A stretch of DNA of 64,000 nucleotides, from the NCBI RefSeq assembly GCF_003051005.1, contig NZ_QAOW01000001.1, positions 248,001 through 312,000 on the forward strand, in the 5' to 3' direction. The notes below the pieces were generated by a model. The model saw nothing but the letters and a program-made list of their open reading frames with translations. It was not told where the DNA came from and did not search any database. The stretch comes from Rhodococcus sp. OK519 (GTDB lineage Bacteria > Actinomycetota > Actinomycetes > Mycobacteriales > Mycobacteriaceae). This document shows positions 8,736 through 18,181 of this stretch, in pieces. Numbering within the stretch: position 1 is the first letter of the stretch; every line of letters begins with the position of its first letter. A program made the translations under genes and the position numbers.

Positions 8736-9736
8736 GCACCGAAGCGGCCGCGTCGCCGGCCGCCGACCTGAACGTCGGTCCGGACACCCGCACCCTGCGG
8801 ATCGGCACGCGAGGCAGTCTGCTCGCGACCACGCAGGCCGGCACCGTGCGCGACGCACTGATCGCCGCGGGACACCCCGCCGAACTGGTGGTCATCAAGA
8901 CCAAGGGCGATGTGACCCCGGGACCGGTGCAGCGCATCGGCGTCGGCGTGTTCGTCGCCGAACTGCGTGAGGCGCTCGCCGCCGGCGAGGTCGATGTCGC
9001 GGTCCATTCCTACAAGGATCTGCCCACCGCGCAGCCCGACGATCTGACGATCGCCGCGGTCCCCGGTCGCGAGGACCCGCGCGACGCGCTCGTCGCCCGC
9101 GACGGCCTGGTGCTCGGCGAACTGCCGCCCGGATCGAAGATCGGCACGTCGGCTCCCCGTCGTCGTGCACAGCTTCGGGCGTTGGGTCTGGGTCTCGAGA
9201 TCGAACCGCTGCGCGGCAACATCGACACACGGCTCGGCAAGGTCGCCTCGGGCGAACTCGACGCGATCGTCATCGCCCGCGCCGGTCTGTCCCGCATCGG
9301 CCGCGCCGCCGAGATCACCGAGACACTCGATCCGGTGCAGATGCTGCCCGCCCCGTCGCAGGGTGCTCTCGCCATCGAGTGCCGCTCCGACAACCCCGAG
9401 CTGATCGCGGTTCTCGCCGAACTCGACGACGAGGCCGCGCGCGCCGCGGTCGTCGCCGAGCGGGCCCTGCTCGCCGAGCTCGAGGCGGGCTGCACGGCGC
9501 CGGTGGGGGCGATCGCCGAGGTCGTCGAATCGCTCGACGACGACGGCAAGGTTTTCGAGGAACTGTCGGTGCGCGGCTGTGCCGCCGCGATCGACGGTTC
9601 TGATGTGATTCGGGCGTCCGCTGTGGGGTCGCCCGAGCGTGCAGACGAGTTGGGGCGTGCGGTTGCACGGGAACTCCTCGACCTGGGTGCACGCGATCTG
9701 ATGACGATTGCCGAGGACGGTGATGCCGATGCTTGA
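8732..9736 (+). CDS. hemC: Hydroxymethylbilane synthase (porphobilinogen deaminase)
   Basis: A 334-aa enzyme that joins four porphobilinogens into hydroxymethylbilane. The first lobe starts with [16 protein letters not shown]; the conserved HSYKDLPT and [13 protein letters not shown] blocks are present, and GCTAPVGA holds the Cys that binds the dipyrromethane cofactor. Length is normal. ATG 8732 overlaps the hemA stop. Seventy-five nt separate it from hemD. Confidence 0.97.
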   Translation: MSTEAAASPAADLNVGPDTRTLRIGTRGSLLATTQAGTVRDALIAAGHPAELVVIKTKGDVTPGPVQRIGVGVFVAELREALAAGEVDVAVHSYKDLPTAQPDDLTIAAVPGREDPRDALVARDGLVLGELPPGSKIGTSAPRRRAQLRALGLGLEIEPLRGNIDTRLGKVASGELDAIVIARAGLSRIGRAAEITETLDPVQMLPAPSQGALAIECRSDNPELIAVLAELDDEAARAAVVAERALLAELEAGCTAPVGAIAEVVESLDDDGKVFEELSVRGCAAAIDGSDVIRASAVGSPERADELGRAVARELLDLGARDLMTIAEDGDADA

Positions 9737-9811
9737 CCTGCTTGCCCTTCCGAGGCCCGATTTCACGCTTACTAATACCGATCGACATGAGACCGCACTG
9801 GAGAACTACCG

Positions 9812-11377
9812 ATGAGCCGAGTCCGTAAGAACAGCCCCGGACGGATCCTCTTTGTGGGATCGGGACCCGGTGATCCGGCGCTGCTCACCGTCCGCGCCCA
9901 CGACGTACTCACGTCTGCCGCGCTGGCGTACACCGACCCCGATGTCGACAAGGGCGTGACCGCTCTCGTCGGTACCGCGCTCGGCCGCGACCCGGAGACC
10001 GACCTGCCCGTCGCCGAGGTCCGTCCCGCCCTGGGTGAGCCCGCCGAGGTCGCCAAGACCCTGGTCGCGGAGGCCAAGAACGGCCACGACGTGGTCCGTC
10101 TCGTCTCGGGAGACCCGCTGACCACCGACTCGGTGATCGCCGAGGTCTCCGCCGTCGCCCGCACCCAGGTGGTGTTCGAGGTGCTGCCGGGTCTGCCGTC
10201 CGGTTCGGCGGTTCCGAGCTACGCCGGCATGGCGCTGGGCTCGGGCCACACCGAGGCCGACGTGCGCGGTGAGGTGGACTGGGCCGCGCTGGCCGCAGCC
10301 CCCGGACCGCTCGTGCTGCACGCGACGTCCGCGCACCTCGCGGAGACCGCGAGCGCGCTGGTCGAGCACGGCCTCGCACCGCAGACCCCGGCCGCGATCA
10401 CCGTCCGCGGCACCACGCGTCAGCAGCGCACCGTCGAGGCCACCCTCGCGACGCTCAACGACGCCGGTTCCGAACTGGTGGGCCCGCTGATCGTCACGGT
10501 CGGCAAGGTCGTCGCACAGCGCAACAAGATGTCGTGGTGGGAGTCGCGTGCCCTGTACGGCTGGACCGTCCTGGTGCCGCGCACCAAGGAGCAGGCCGCC
10601 GATATGAGCGAGCGCCTCGTCACTCACGGTGCCATCCCGATCGAGGTGCCGACCATTGCGGTCGAGCCGCCCCGCAGCCCGGCGCAGATGGAGCGTTCGG
10701 TCAAGGGCCTGGTCGACGGCCGCTACCAGTGGGTCGTGTTCACCTCCACCAACGCGGTGCGAGCGGTGTGGGAGAAGTTCGAGGCGTTCGGTCTGGATGC
10801 CCGCGCTTTCTCCGGCGTCAAGATCGCGTGCGTCGGTGAGGCCACCGCCGAGAAGGTGCGCTCGTTCGGCATCACGCCCGAACTGGTGCCGTCGGGGGAG
10901 CAGTCCAGCGAGGGCCTGCTCGCCGACTTCCCGCCGTACGACGAGGTGTTCGACCCGGTCAACCGCGTCCTGCTGCCCCGCGCCGACATCGCGACCGAGA
11001 CCCTCGCGGAGGGCCTGCGCGAACGCGGCTGGGAGATCGACGATGTCACCGCATACCGCACCGTGCGGGCCGCGCCGCCGCCGGCCGAGACCCGCGAGAT
11101 GATCAAGACGGGTGGCTTCGACGCCGTGTGCTTCACGTCGTCGTCGACCGTGCGGAACCTCGTCGGCATCGCCGGCAAGCCGCACGCCCGCACGATCGTC
11201 GCGTGCATCGGACCCAAGACGGCGGAGACCGCGATCGAGTTCGGTCTGCGCGTCGACGTCCAGCCGGAGACTGCCCAGATGGGTCCGCTGGTCGAGGCGC
11301 TCGCCGAGCACGCGGCCCGGCTGCGCGCCGAGGGTGCGCTGCCGCCTCCGCGCAAGAAGTCCCGCGCCCGCCGCTGA
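9812..11377 (+). CDS. hemD: Uroporphyrinogen-III synthase fused to a CobA-like methyltransferase domain
   Basis: A 521-aa fusion, as in Rv0511. Residues about 10-245 form a tetrapyrrole-methylase (CobA-like) domain with the first loop [12 protein letters not shown]. The second signature reads [12 protein letters not shown] instead of the usual GGDP-FGR type, so methyltransferase activity is doubtful. Residues about 250-510 are uroporphyrinogen-III synthase ([12 protein letters not shown], then [12 protein letters not shown], and [12 protein letters not shown]), which closes hydroxymethylbilane with inversion of ring D. The C-terminus is basic (KKSRARR). CTGGAG lies 8 nt before the ATG. It lies between hemC and hemB. 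Confidence 0.93.
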   Translation: MSRVRKNSPGRILFVGSGPGDPALLTVRAHDVLTSAALAYTDPDVDKGVTALVGTALGRDPETDLPVAEVRPALGEPAEVAKTLVAEAKNGHDVVRLVSGDPLTTDSVIAEVSAVARTQVVFEVLPGLPSGSAVPSYAGMALGSGHTEADVRGEVDWAALAAAPGPLVLHATSAHLAETASALVEHGLAPQTPAAITVRGTTRQQRTVEATLATLNDAGSELVGPLIVTVGKVVAQRNKMSWWESRALYGWTVLVPRTKEQAADMSERLVTHGAIPIEVPTIAVEPPRSPAQMERSVKGLVDGRYQWVVFTSTNAVRAVWEKFEAFGLDARAFSGVKIACVGEATAEKVRSFGITPELVPSGEQSSEGLLADFPPYDEVFDPVNRVLLPRADIATETLAEGLRERGWEIDDVTAYRTVRAAPPPAETREMIKTGGFDAVCFTSSSTVRNLVGIAGKPHARTIVACIGPKTAETAIEFGLRVDVQPETAQMGPLVEALAEHAARLRAEGALPPPRKKSRARR

Positions 11378-11394
11378 TCCACCTCGGGAGAGCC

Positions 11395-12372
11395 GTGTTT
11401 CCTGTTCACCGTCCCCGTCGTCTGCGCGGTACACCCGCGCTGCGTCGCCTCGTCGCCGAGACGTCGCTCGAGCCACGGCATCTCGTGCTCCCGATGTTCG
11501 TCGCCGACGGCATCGACGAGCCGCGGCCGATCTCGTCGATGCCGGGCGTCGTCCAGCACACGCTGGACTCGCTCCGGGAGGCGGCGACAGATGCGGTCGC
11601 GGCCGGCGTGGGCGGACTCATGCTGTTCGGAGTCCCGCGGGAAGAGGACAAGGACCCGGACGGCTCCGGTGCCACCGATCCGGACGGGATCCTCAACCGG
11701 GGCCTCGCGGCGCTGAAGTCCGAACTGGGTGACGCGACGGTCTTGATGGCCGACACGTGCCTCGACGAGTTCACCTCGCACGGACACTGCGGGGTGCTCA
11801 CCGCCGACGGCCGCGTCGACAACGACGCGACACTCGCGCGGTACGTCGACATGGCGGTGGCGCAGGCCGACGCCGGTGCCCACCTGCTCGGACCGAGCGG
11901 CATGATGGACGGCCAGGTGTCCGCGATCCGCACGGGTCTCGACGCCGCCGGTCACACCGATGTCGGGCAGTTGGCCTACTCGGCGAAGTACGCGTCTGCG
12001 TTCTACGGCCCGTTCCGCGAGGCCGTCGGCTCGTCGCTCGAGGGCGACCGCCGCACCTACCAGCAGGATCCGGCGAACCGCCGCGAGTCGCTGCTCGAGG
12101 TGGACCTCGATCTCGCCGAGGGCGCCGACCTCGTGATGGTCAAGCCGGCGATGTCGTACCTGGACGTGCTGCGCGAGGTCGCCGACCGTTCGACGGTCCC
12201 GGTGGCCGCCTATCAGATCTCCGGTGAGTACGCGATGATCACCGCGGCCGCGCAGAACGGCTGGATCGACCGCGACGCCGCAGTTCTCGAGTCCCTGCTG
12301 AGCATCCGCCGCGCGGGCGCCGACATCGTGCTGACCTACTGGGCCGCCGAGGCCGCGGGGTGGCTGGCATGA
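11395..12372 (+). CDS. hemB: Delta-aminolevulinic acid dehydratase (porphobilinogen synthase)
   Basis: A 325-aa enzyme that condenses two 5-aminolevulinates to porphobilinogen. The metal-site segment [14 protein letters not shown] keeps two Cys, with Asp at the middle position. The Schiff-base lysines are in [17 protein letters not shown] and [13 protein letters not shown] 11395 is preceded by CGGGAG at 7 nt. In the operon it stands after hemC and hemD although it acts before them. The stop overlaps the next gene by ATGA. Confidence 0.97.
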   Translation: MFPVHRPRRLRGTPALRRLVAETSLEPRHLVLPMFVADGIDEPRPISSMPGVVQHTLDSLREAATDAVAAGVGGLMLFGVPREEDKDPDGSGATDPDGILNRGLAALKSELGDATVLMADTCLDEFTSHGHCGVLTADGRVDNDATLARYVDMAVAQADAGAHLLGPSGMMDGQVSAIRTGLDAAGHTDVGQLAYSAKYASAFYGPFREAVGSSLEGDRRTYQQDPANRRESLLEVDLDLAEGADLVMVKPAMSYLDVLREVADRSTVPVAAYQISGEYAMITAAAQNGWIDRDAAVLESLLSIRRAGADIVLTYWAAEAAGWLA

Positions 12373-13019
12373 CCGGACAGTGGCCGCCGCCGCAACAACC
12401 GGGTCCGCACGACCAGTGGCCGGGCACCCCGCAGTACCCTGGCGGGCCTCCCCAGTACCCAGGTCAGCAGCCTGGCCAGTATCCGACGATGCCGCCGGTC
12501 CAGCAGGAGAAGCGGCCGGTCCCGGCCGACGTCGTGACCGCCTTCCAGTTGTGGTTCCTGGTCGCGGCGCTCGGCGTCGTGTATCTCGTCGCCGCTCTGC
12601 TGTTCGTCCACAGCGACCGCGCCTCGTTCGTCGACCAGTTGATGGACGAGTTCACCAAGCAGCAGATCGATCCGCTGCCCACGCGCGCCGAGGTGGACCA
12701 ACTCCTGACAATCGGCCTCGTCGCCACGGGCGTGATCCTGACCCTGGTGCTCGGCGGGCTGACGATTCTGTTCGCCTTCAAGATGCGCAAGGGCAAGAAC
12801 TGGGCGCGCATCCTGCTCACGATGGTCGGCGTGTTCACGATCTTCTCCGCGCTGCCGACGCTGTTCGGTGCCGGGCAGGGGAGCGGTTCGGCCGCGCTGC
12901 TGATGGGTGGCGCCGGAATCCTGCAGGCGGTCGCCGCGATCGGCGCGATCGTGCTGATGCACCGCAAGGAATCGAACGAGTACTTCCTCAACCTGCCGCC
13001 CACGCCTCCCGGGCGCTGA
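12369..13019 (+). CDS. Membrane protein with proline-rich N-terminus
   Basis: A 216-aa protein. The first 50 residues are rich in Pro, Gln, Gly and Tyr (repeated QYPG). Roughly three or four transmembrane helices follow ([20 protein letters not shown], then [19 protein letters not shown], then a C-terminal pair). ATG 12369 overlaps the hemB stop, so it is translated together with hemB; an in-frame GTG 9 nt upstream is possible. The layout resembles Pro-rich actinobacterial membrane proteins of unknown function. I cannot name a function. Confidence 0.75.
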   Translation: MTGQWPPPQQPGPHDQWPGTPQYPGGPPQYPGQQPGQYPTMPPVQQEKRPVPADVVTAFQLWFLVAALGVVYLVAALLFVHSDRASFVDQLMDEFTKQQIDPLPTRAEVDQLLTIGLVATGVILTLVLGGLTILFAFKMRKGKNWARILLTMVGVFTIFSALPTLFGAGQGSGSAALLMGGAGILQAVAAIGAIVLMHRKESNEYFLNLPPTPPGR

Positions 13020-13059
13020 CCGGTTGATCCGATTCGGTCTCGCCGACCGCGCGCTGTAG

Positions 13060-13075
13060 TGTGAAACGAATCACA
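13060..13075 (+). promoter_or_regulatory. CRP/FNR-family (GlxR/Crp-type) operator
   Basis: TGTGAAACGAATCACA is an exact TGTGA-N6-TCACA palindrome, the consensus of CRP-family regulators (Crp in mycobacteria, GlxR in corynebacteria). It overlaps a possible -10 (TAGTGT, 13057-13062) and lies 35 nt before a 38-aa ORF, so repression of that promoter is plausible. Confidence 0.65.
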
Positions 13076-13109
13076 TGAATAGCGTGTCGGTACAGCTCAG
13101 GGGGTTGGA

Positions 13110-13226
13110 ATGCGCGTCGAACATGGGACCGGTGGACGACGGGAACTGGTGTGGATCGGTGTGGTCGCACTGTTCGGTATCGCCACGTTGCTGCTCCTGA
13201 TCCTTCCGGGCATCCTCGCTGCGTGA
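13110..13226 (+). CDS. 38-aa single-span membrane peptide
   Basis: A very small ORF: charged N-terminus (MRVEHGTGGRREL), then one hydrophobic helix (VWIGVVALFGIATLLLLILP) and a short tail. AGGGGG lies about 6 nt upstream of the ATG, and a perfect CRP-type palindrome lies further upstream. It has the form of bacterial small membrane proteins that bind larger membrane complexes, but no partner is known. Coding is likely but unproven. Confidence 0.55.
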   Translation: MRVEHGTGGRRELVWIGVVALFGIATLLLLILPGILAA

Positions 13227-13281
13227 GGTCACCCGCGAGCTCGGACGTGTCCTCGGCGCCGCGGTGCCGCAGGATGGGCAC

Positions 13282-13692
13282 GTGAGCGAACGTTCTCCGC
13301 GACCGGTCTCGGTTGCGTACTGGATCTGGGTGCTGTGCGCGGCCGTCATGGTGCTCCTCGGGCTGCTGGCCGCGACGGTGTCCGTCGATGCGATCCGCGG
13401 CCGTCTCGGCTCCGACGCCGACGCGTTCATGTGGTTACTCCGCGGGATCGGCATCGGATCGGTCGTGTTCGGTGTCGCGATCGGATTCCTCGCGGCACCG
13501 GTGCGCGCCGGGGATCGGCGCCTGCGGGCCGTCGTCGTGGTGCTGTGCGGGGTGTTCGCGCTGGCTGCCGTTGCGATGGTGGCGATCGGGGTTCTCGCGC
13601 CGGTGCTGCTGGTGGTTCCGATCCTGCTGTCGGTGGCGAGTGTTCTGGTGTATCGGGAGGGCGCGCGTGAGTGGTTCGAGCAGAGTGCCTGA
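13282..13692 (+). CDS. Hypothetical multi-span membrane protein
   Basis: A 136-aa protein with four predicted transmembrane segments (VAYWIWVLCAAVMVLLGLLA near the start, then helices around residues 50-70, 75-100 and 100-120). The GTG at 13282 follows AGGA at about 8 nt; an in-frame GTG at 13264 is the alternative. Its end overlaps the next gene by 26 nt, suggesting a four-gene run of membrane proteins that leads into csoR. No recognised family. Confidence 0.7.
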   Translation: MSERSPRPVSVAYWIWVLCAAVMVLLGLLAATVSVDAIRGRLGSDADAFMWLLRGIGIGSVVFGVAIGFLAAPVRAGDRRLRAVVVVLCGVFALAAVAMVAIGVLAPVLLVVPILLSVASVLVYREGAREWFEQSA

Positions 13693-14200
13693 GTCGAGCG
13701 AGGTCCCTGAGTCCGATGACGTCGCCGAGCAGACGCCGTTGTTCCACGAGGAGGGTGCGCGCTGGCGGGCGGTTGCGTACGGACCGGTCTTCTGTGTGAT
13801 CGCGCTCGTGATCGAGTTGGTGACGGGCCCGGTGGTGCACTGGTTCGCGCTGACGCTGTTCGCGGCGATCCTGGCCGGCATCGTGTCAGTGCAGGTGGCT
13901 GCGGCCCGCCGGCACGTGAGCGTGCTACTCACCGACTCGTCGCTGCGGCAGGGTGCCGAAGAGATTTCCCTCGACGAGATCGACGAAGTCCTGCCGGTGT
14001 CCGATCCGTACGCCGACGACCCGCAACCGTGGGAGAGCGCCCGCACCCTCGGCGAACTGTCCGGGGTGCCGCGCCGCCGGACGGCCATCGGTCTGAGCCT
14101 GTGGGACGGCAGCCTCGCCCAGGCGTGGGCGCGCGACGACGAGGGCCTGCGTGCCGCGTTGATTGCCGCGCTGGCCGACGAGAAGCGCGCGGCCTCGTGA
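13667..14200 (+). CDS. Membrane protein with PH-like cytoplasmic domain (DUF3093-like)
   Basis: A 177-aa protein. An acidic N-terminus is followed by two adjacent transmembrane helices (YGPVFCVIALVIELVTGPVV, FALTLFAAILAGIVSVQVA) and a domain of about 90 residues with alternating strands (VSVLLTDSSLRQGAEEISLD, RRTAIGLSLWDGSLAQAW). This arrangement is seen in actinobacterial DUF3093-type proteins, but I only suggest that name. The GTG at 13667 has GGGAGG upstream. It overlaps both neighbours, so it is probably cotranscribed. Confidence 0.7.
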   Translation: MSGSSRVPESSEVPESDDVAEQTPLFHEEGARWRAVAYGPVFCVIALVIELVTGPVVHWFALTLFAAILAGIVSVQVAAARRHVSVLLTDSSLRQGAEEISLDEIDEVLPVSDPYADDPQPWESARTLGELSGVPRRRTAIGLSLWDGSLAQAWARDDEGLRAALIAALADEKRAAS

Positions 14201-14460
14201 ACCGGGCGATGCTGGTGACGGCGGGGGAGGCGGTCGGCGCCGTCGCGATGCTCGCCGTTGCAGCGTGGTGCTGGACGCGCGGGGTATCGCGCAGCGAGTT
14301 CGAACCCGTCGTGCCGGGCGCCCCGCCGTTCACGTCGGTCGACTACTCGGGCACGTGGATCGGGGTGGCCTTCGCTGCGGTGCTGGCAGCGGGTCTGCTG
14401 GCGCTCGATGCCGGCCGTCGACGCCGCCGCGCGAGTACCCATAGGGGGTATCATGGGTGA
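14197..14460 (+). CDS. Small two-span membrane protein upstream of csoR
   Basis: An 87-aa protein with a transmembrane helix at each end (AVGAVAMLAVAAWCW and WIGVAFAAVLAAGLLALDAG) and an Arg-rich C-terminus. The GTG overlaps the preceding stop (GTGA). The last codons overlap the start of csoR, and the CsoR operator lies inside its 3' end. Function unknown. Confidence 0.65.
   Translation: MNRAMLVTAGEAVGAVAMLAVAAWCWTRGVSRSEFEPVVPGAPPFTSVDYSGTWIGVAFAAVLAAGLLALDAGRRRRRASTHRGYHG
14436..14450 (+). promoter_or_regulatory. CsoR-type copper operator
   Basis: TACCC-ATAGG-GGGTA is a G/C-tract palindrome of the type bound by CsoR repressors. It ends 2 nt before the csoR ATG and includes the only possible Shine-Dalgarno run (GGGGG). 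It also lies inside the end of the upstream membrane-protein gene. Confidence 0.7.
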
Positions 14461-14743
14461 CATGAACGGATACAGCCCGCAGCAGGAGGACCTGCTCAAG
14501 CGCCTGCGGCGCATCGAGGGCCAGGTGCAGGGGATTTCGCGGATGATCGCGGACGACCGCTACTGCATCGACGTCCTCACCCAGGTGTCCGCGGCCACGT
14601 CGGCCCTGCAGTCGGTGTCACTCAAACTGCTCGAGGCGCACCTCGCGGGGTGCGTCGTCGAGGCAGCGAAGAAGGGTGGCCCGGAGGCCGACGCCAAGGT
14701 CAAGGAAGCGTCCGATGCGATCGCGCGCCTGGTGCGATCCTGA
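14453..14743 (+). CDS. csoR: Copper-sensing transcriptional repressor CsoR
   Basis: A 96-aa DUF156-family all-helical repressor. Copper-binding residues fit the C-H-C pattern: Cys in RYCIDVLTQ, His in LLEAHLAGC and Cys in the same segment. In the family, Cu(I) binding releases DNA and derepresses copper export. The predicted operator lies immediately upstream. ATG 14453 is chosen over ATG 14462 because GGGGG is only usable for the former. It heads csoR-copZ-copA. Confidence 0.93.
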   Translation: MGDMNGYSPQQEDLLKRLRRIEGQVQGISRMIADDRYCIDVLTQVSAATSALQSVSLKLLEAHLAGCVVEAAKKGGPEADAKVKEASDAIARLVRS

Positions 14744-14777
14744 CTCCGGTGCGATCCTGAACGAAAGGAGGCCCCCG

Positions 14778-14981
14778 ATGGAGCACACCTACCTCGTCAA
14801 GGGCATGACCTGTCAGCACTGCGCTGCCGCCGTCACGGAGGAGATCAGCGACCTGTCCGGAGTCACCGGGGTGGATGTCGACGTCGAGTCGGGCCGCGTC
14901 GTCGTGAGCAGCGAATCGCCGCTCGACACCATCGCCGTCGCGGCCGCCGTCTCCGAGGCGGGCTACGAACTGGTCGGCTAG
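14778..14981 (+). CDS. copZ: Copper chaperone, heavy-metal-associated domain (CopZ-like)
   Basis: A 67-aa HMA-domain protein with the metal motif GMTCQHC near residue 10, expected to carry Cu(I) to the ATPase CopA in the cytoplasm. An ideal AAAGGAGG lies 7 nt before the ATG. The stop (TAG) shares its last base with the GTG of copA. Length matches a single ferredoxin-like HMA domain. Confidence 0.92.
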   Translation: MEHTYLVKGMTCQHCAAAVTEEISDLSGVTGVDVDVESGRVVVSSESPLDTIAVAAAVSEAGYELVG

Positions 14982-17149
14982 TGACCACCACTGCGGCGCG
15001 CACCGTCGAACTCGACGTCGGCGGGATGACGTGCGCGTCGTGCGCGGCCCGGATCGAGCGCAAACTCGGCAAAATCGACGGTGTCAGCGCAACCGTCAAC
15101 TACGCCACCGAGCAGGCCCACGTCGAGTACCCCGCCGGCTTGCCCGTGCAGGACCTCATCGACGTCGTCGAGAAGACCGGATACTCGGCCACGGTCGTCG
15201 AAGCAGAGGAACCTTCCGAACCGGACGAGACGCGCGATCTGCTCGGCATCCGGCTCGTGGTGGCGGTCGTCGCCTCGGCGCCGGTCGTCGCGGTGTCGAT
15301 GATTCCGCGGCTGCAGTTCGACTACTGGCAGTGGGCCGCCTTCGCGCTCACCACGATCGTCGTCTTCTGGTGCGGGTACCCGTTCCACCGCGCCGCCGCC
15401 GTCACCGCCCGGCACGGCATGGCGACGATGGACACCCTCGTCTCGCTCGGCACCCTCGCCGCGTACGGATGGTCGACGTGGGCACTGGTGTTCGGCACCG
15501 CCGGGCACATCGGCATGACGCACGAGTTCACCTTCCGGCCCGGCGCACACGATCCGTCCGGGCAGATCTACCTCGAGGTCGCGGCCGGCGTCACCACCTT
15601 CCTGCTCGCCGGCCGGTATGCCGAGGCACGAGCCAAACGCCGATCCGGCGCCGCGCTGCGGGCGCTGCTCGAGGTGGGAGCCAAGGACGTCTCGGTACTG
15701 AGGGACGGCACCGAACAGCGGATCTCGGTGTCGGCGCTGCGGGTCGGCGACGAGTTCGTGGTGCGCCCGGGCGAGAAGATCGCGACCGACGGCAGGGTCG
15801 TCCGAGGCCGCGCCGCCGTCGACACGTCGATGCTCACGGGCGAGTCCGTGCCCGTCGAGGTGAGGGAAGACGACACAGTCGTCGGCGGCACCATCGACAC
15901 CGACGGGCTGCTCACGGTGCGGGCCGAACGCGTCGGCGCCGATACTCGACTGGCGCACATCGCGAAACTGGTGACCGAGGCGCAGAGCGGCAAGGCGCAC
16001 GCCCAGCGCCTGGCGGACCGCGTCTCGGCCGTGTTCGTGCCGGTGGTGCTGGTGATCGCCGCCCTCACGCTCGCAGCGTGGTTGCTGCTGGGACGCGAGG
16101 TGACCGAGGCGTTCACCGCGGCGGTCGCGGTCCTCATCGTCGCGTGTCCGTGCGCACTGGGACTGGCGACGCCCACGGCGCTGCTGGTCGGGACCGGTCG
16201 CGGCGCGCAACTGGGCATCCTCATCAAGGGGCCGGAAGTGCTCGAGCAGACCCGCCGCATCGAGACCGTCGTCCTCGACAAGACCGGAACCGTCACCACC
16301 GGCCGGATGGAGTTCGAGGACGTCGTCGCGGTGCCGGGGGAGGACGGCGACCGGGTGCTGGCGCTGGCCGCGGCCGTCGAATCCGGGTCGGAACACCCGG
16401 TGGCGCGGGCGATCGTGCGCGCCGTGCCGGATCCGCTGCCGGTGACCGGGTTCGTGAACCGCCCGGGCATCGGAGTCGAGGGCGTCGTGGACGGTCACGA
16501 GGTTCGTGTCGGACGCGTGCAGGGTGCGCTACCGGCGGAGCTGGAGGGTTCGGTCCCGGAAGGCCGGACGTCGGTGATCGTCTCGTGGGACGGCCGGGTG
16601 CGGGGTGCGCTGGTCGTCGCGGACGCCGTCAAACCCACCAGTGCCGCGGCGATCCGCGAGATCCGGGACCTCGGCATGATCCCGGTGCTGCTCACCGGCG
16701 ACGCCGAGGCCGTCGCGACGGCGGTCGCGCGCGACGTCGGGATCGACCGCGTCATCGCGGAGGTGCTGCCCGACGAGAAGGCCGCGACGATCGCGCGACT
16801 GCGTGAGCAGGGCGCCGTCGCGATGGTGGGCGACGGCGTCAACGATGCGGCAGCTCTCGCGACCGCCGACGTCGGCATCGCGATGGGTACGGGAACCGAC
16901 GCGGCGATCGAGGCGAGCGATCTCACCCTCGTGCGCGGCGACCTGCGCTCGGTGCCCGATGCGATCCGGCTGTCCCGGCGCACCCTCGCCACCATCAAGG
17001 GCAACCTGTTCTGGGCGTTCGCCTACAACGTCGCGGCCATCCCGCTGGCGGCGACGGGTCTGCTCAACCCGATGATCGCGGGTGCTGCCATGGCGTTGTC
17101 GTCGCTGTTCGTCGTCGGAAACAGTCTGCGGCTGCGGCGCTTCCGCTGA
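14981..17149 (+). CDS. copA: Copper-translocating P1B-type ATPase
   Basis: A 722-aa inner-membrane Cu(I) exporter. One N-terminal HMA domain carries GMTCASC (about residue 15). The transmembrane metal site is CPC in [15 protein letters not shown]. The phosphorylation loop is DKTGTVTTG, the nucleotide domain has SEHPVARAI, and the hinge is [10 protein letters not shown]. Eight transmembrane helices are expected. The GTG overlaps the copZ stop by one base. CsoR upstream is the likely regulator. Confidence 0.96.
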   Translation: MTTTAARTVELDVGGMTCASCAARIERKLGKIDGVSATVNYATEQAHVEYPAGLPVQDLIDVVEKTGYSATVVEAEEPSEPDETRDLLGIRLVVAVVASAPVVAVSMIPRLQFDYWQWAAFALTTIVVFWCGYPFHRAAAVTARHGMATMDTLVSLGTLAAYGWSTWALVFGTAGHIGMTHEFTFRPGAHDPSGQIYLEVAAGVTTFLLAGRYAEARAKRRSGAALRALLEVGAKDVSVLRDGTEQRISVSALRVGDEFVVRPGEKIATDGRVVRGRAAVDTSMLTGESVPVEVREDDTVVGGTIDTDGLLTVRAERVGADTRLAHIAKLVTEAQSGKAHAQRLADRVSAVFVPVVLVIAALTLAAWLLLGREVTEAFTAAVAVLIVACPCALGLATPTALLVGTGRGAQLGILIKGPEVLEQTRRIETVVLDKTGTVTTGRMEFEDVVAVPGEDGDRVLALAAAVESGSEHPVARAIVRAVPDPLPVTGFVNRPGIGVEGVVDGHEVRVGRVQGALPAELEGSVPEGRTSVIVSWDGRVRGALVVADAVKPTSAAAIREIRDLGMIPVLLTGDAEAVATAVARDVGIDRVIAEVLPDEKAATIARLREQGAVAMVGDGVNDAAALATADVGIAMGTGTDAAIEASDLTLVRGDLRSVPDAIRLSRRTLATIKGNLFWAFAYNVAAIPLAATGLLNPMIAGAAMALSSLFVVGNSLRLRRFR

Positions 17150-17273
17150 CCGAGGATGACCCTGCCGGCACCACAGGTATGGATCTCGGCGATCGTGGGT
17201 AGTAGCGACATGCAGGGTCCGCGCCGTCGCTCTCGGCGGGGACCGTCGTCGTCCGTTCGGGAGGTTGCCGCCG

Positions 17274-17507
17274 ATGAACTCGGCAAGAACGCGGGTCGCT
17301 GGTGATGGTGAGGTGTCGTGGGGCGAGGGATCGGCGGGGCACGAGGACCCGGCGTACTTGCCCGGGTGGATGCTGGGTGTGGCCGCGTCGATGGTGCCAG
17401 GAGCCGTGACGGTGATGCTGGGGCGCTCCGCACTCGAAGCCGTCACAGTTGTCGCGCTCACCGCCCTCGTCGTGGCGGCCTCGGTATTCCTGCTTCCGTC
17501 CCGTTGA
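17274..17507 (+). CDS. Small hypothetical membrane protein
   Basis: A 77-aa ORF with a charged N-terminal half and a C-terminal pair of hydrophobic segments (GWMLGVAASMVPGAVTVML, AVTVVALTALVVAASVFLL). GGGAGG lies 9 nt before ATG 17274. It stands alone after copA. Codon bias looks typical, but the short length leaves doubt that it is coding. Confidence 0.5.
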   Translation: MNSARTRVAGDGEVSWGEGSAGHEDPAYLPGWMLGVAASMVPGAVTVMLGRSALEAVTVVALTALVVAASVFLLPSR

Positions 17508-17614
17508 TCGACTTTCTGGCGTAGAAGAGTCTGGTACGCAATGCATTACAGTGTACGTGCGAGTCGCGTTCCGTTGCCCGGCGGAACTTCCCGAGCGGTG
17601 CCAGACTTGTAGTC

Positions 17615-18085
17615 ATGAACAGGAACAGGATCGCCTCCGGAATCATGATTGCCGCTGCCACAATCGGTTTCGCCACGGCGTGCAGCAACGACGACAACGA
17701 CTCGACCGATGCGTCGGTCACTGCCTCGGCGACGACCACAGCTTCATCGGCCGCAGACGATCTCGGCGACAAGGCTTCCGAGATGGCGTCCTCGGCATCG
17801 AGCGCGGCGTCCAGTGTGGCGGCTCGGGCCGGTGACGCCGTGGACAGCGCCAAGCAGGCGGCGTTCGTTGCGACCTTCCGCGCCTCGTACTCGGATTTGG
17901 CGACCGACCGGGACGACGACTCGATCGAGGCGATCACCGAGGACACGTGCGCGCTGCGTGAAAAGGGTGCGAGCGACGACGAATTGAAGGAGGCGATCAA
18001 GGGTCTGGCTGCCAACGGCACGACGGTTCCGTCCGACGAGCAGGCATCGCGGATCCTGGACATGGCCGTTGCGGCCTGCTCCTGA
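17615..18085 (+). CDS. Putative lipoprotein with DUF732-like C-terminal domain
   Basis: A 156-aa exported protein. The signal peptide ends in GFATAC, a reasonable lipobox, so Cys23 would be lipidated and the protein held on the outer face of the cytoplasmic membrane. A Ser/Ala/Asp-rich linker follows. The last 70 residues (FRASYSDLATDRDDDSIEAI, then two Cys in DTCALREKG and AVAACS) resemble the mycobacterial DUF732 small helical domain, which has one disulfide. Function unknown. No Shine-Dalgarno is obvious, so it may be leaderless. Confidence 0.72.
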   Translation: MNRNRIASGIMIAAATIGFATACSNDDNDSTDASVTASATTTASSAADDLGDKASEMASSASSAASSVAARAGDAVDSAKQAAFVATFRASYSDLATDRDDDSIEAITEDTCALREKGASDDELKEAIKGLAANGTTVPSDEQASRILDMAVAACS

Positions 18086-18181
18086 CGGGCGCTCCGGTCA
18101 TCTGACGGCTCCATCACAGTTCGTCGGTGGGCCCGCGTAGGGTGAGCGGCACATCACCAGTCGGCAGGGGAGGGTCCGATC

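Noticed and set aside
7146-8858. A 570-codon open frame on the minus strand opposite rex-hemA-hemC
   Set aside because: The sequence is low-complexity Arg/Gly/Asp translation typical of the antisense of G/C-rich genes; the sense strand encodes clear hemA and its neighbours.
14978-16498. A 506-codon open frame antisense to copA
   Set aside because: copA motifs (CPC, DKTGT, GDGVND) on the other strand explain the DNA.
17158-17219. Inverted repeat GACCCTGC/GCAGGGTC after copA as terminator
   Set aside because: Eight-bp arms are separated by about 46 nt, too far for a convincing hairpin.
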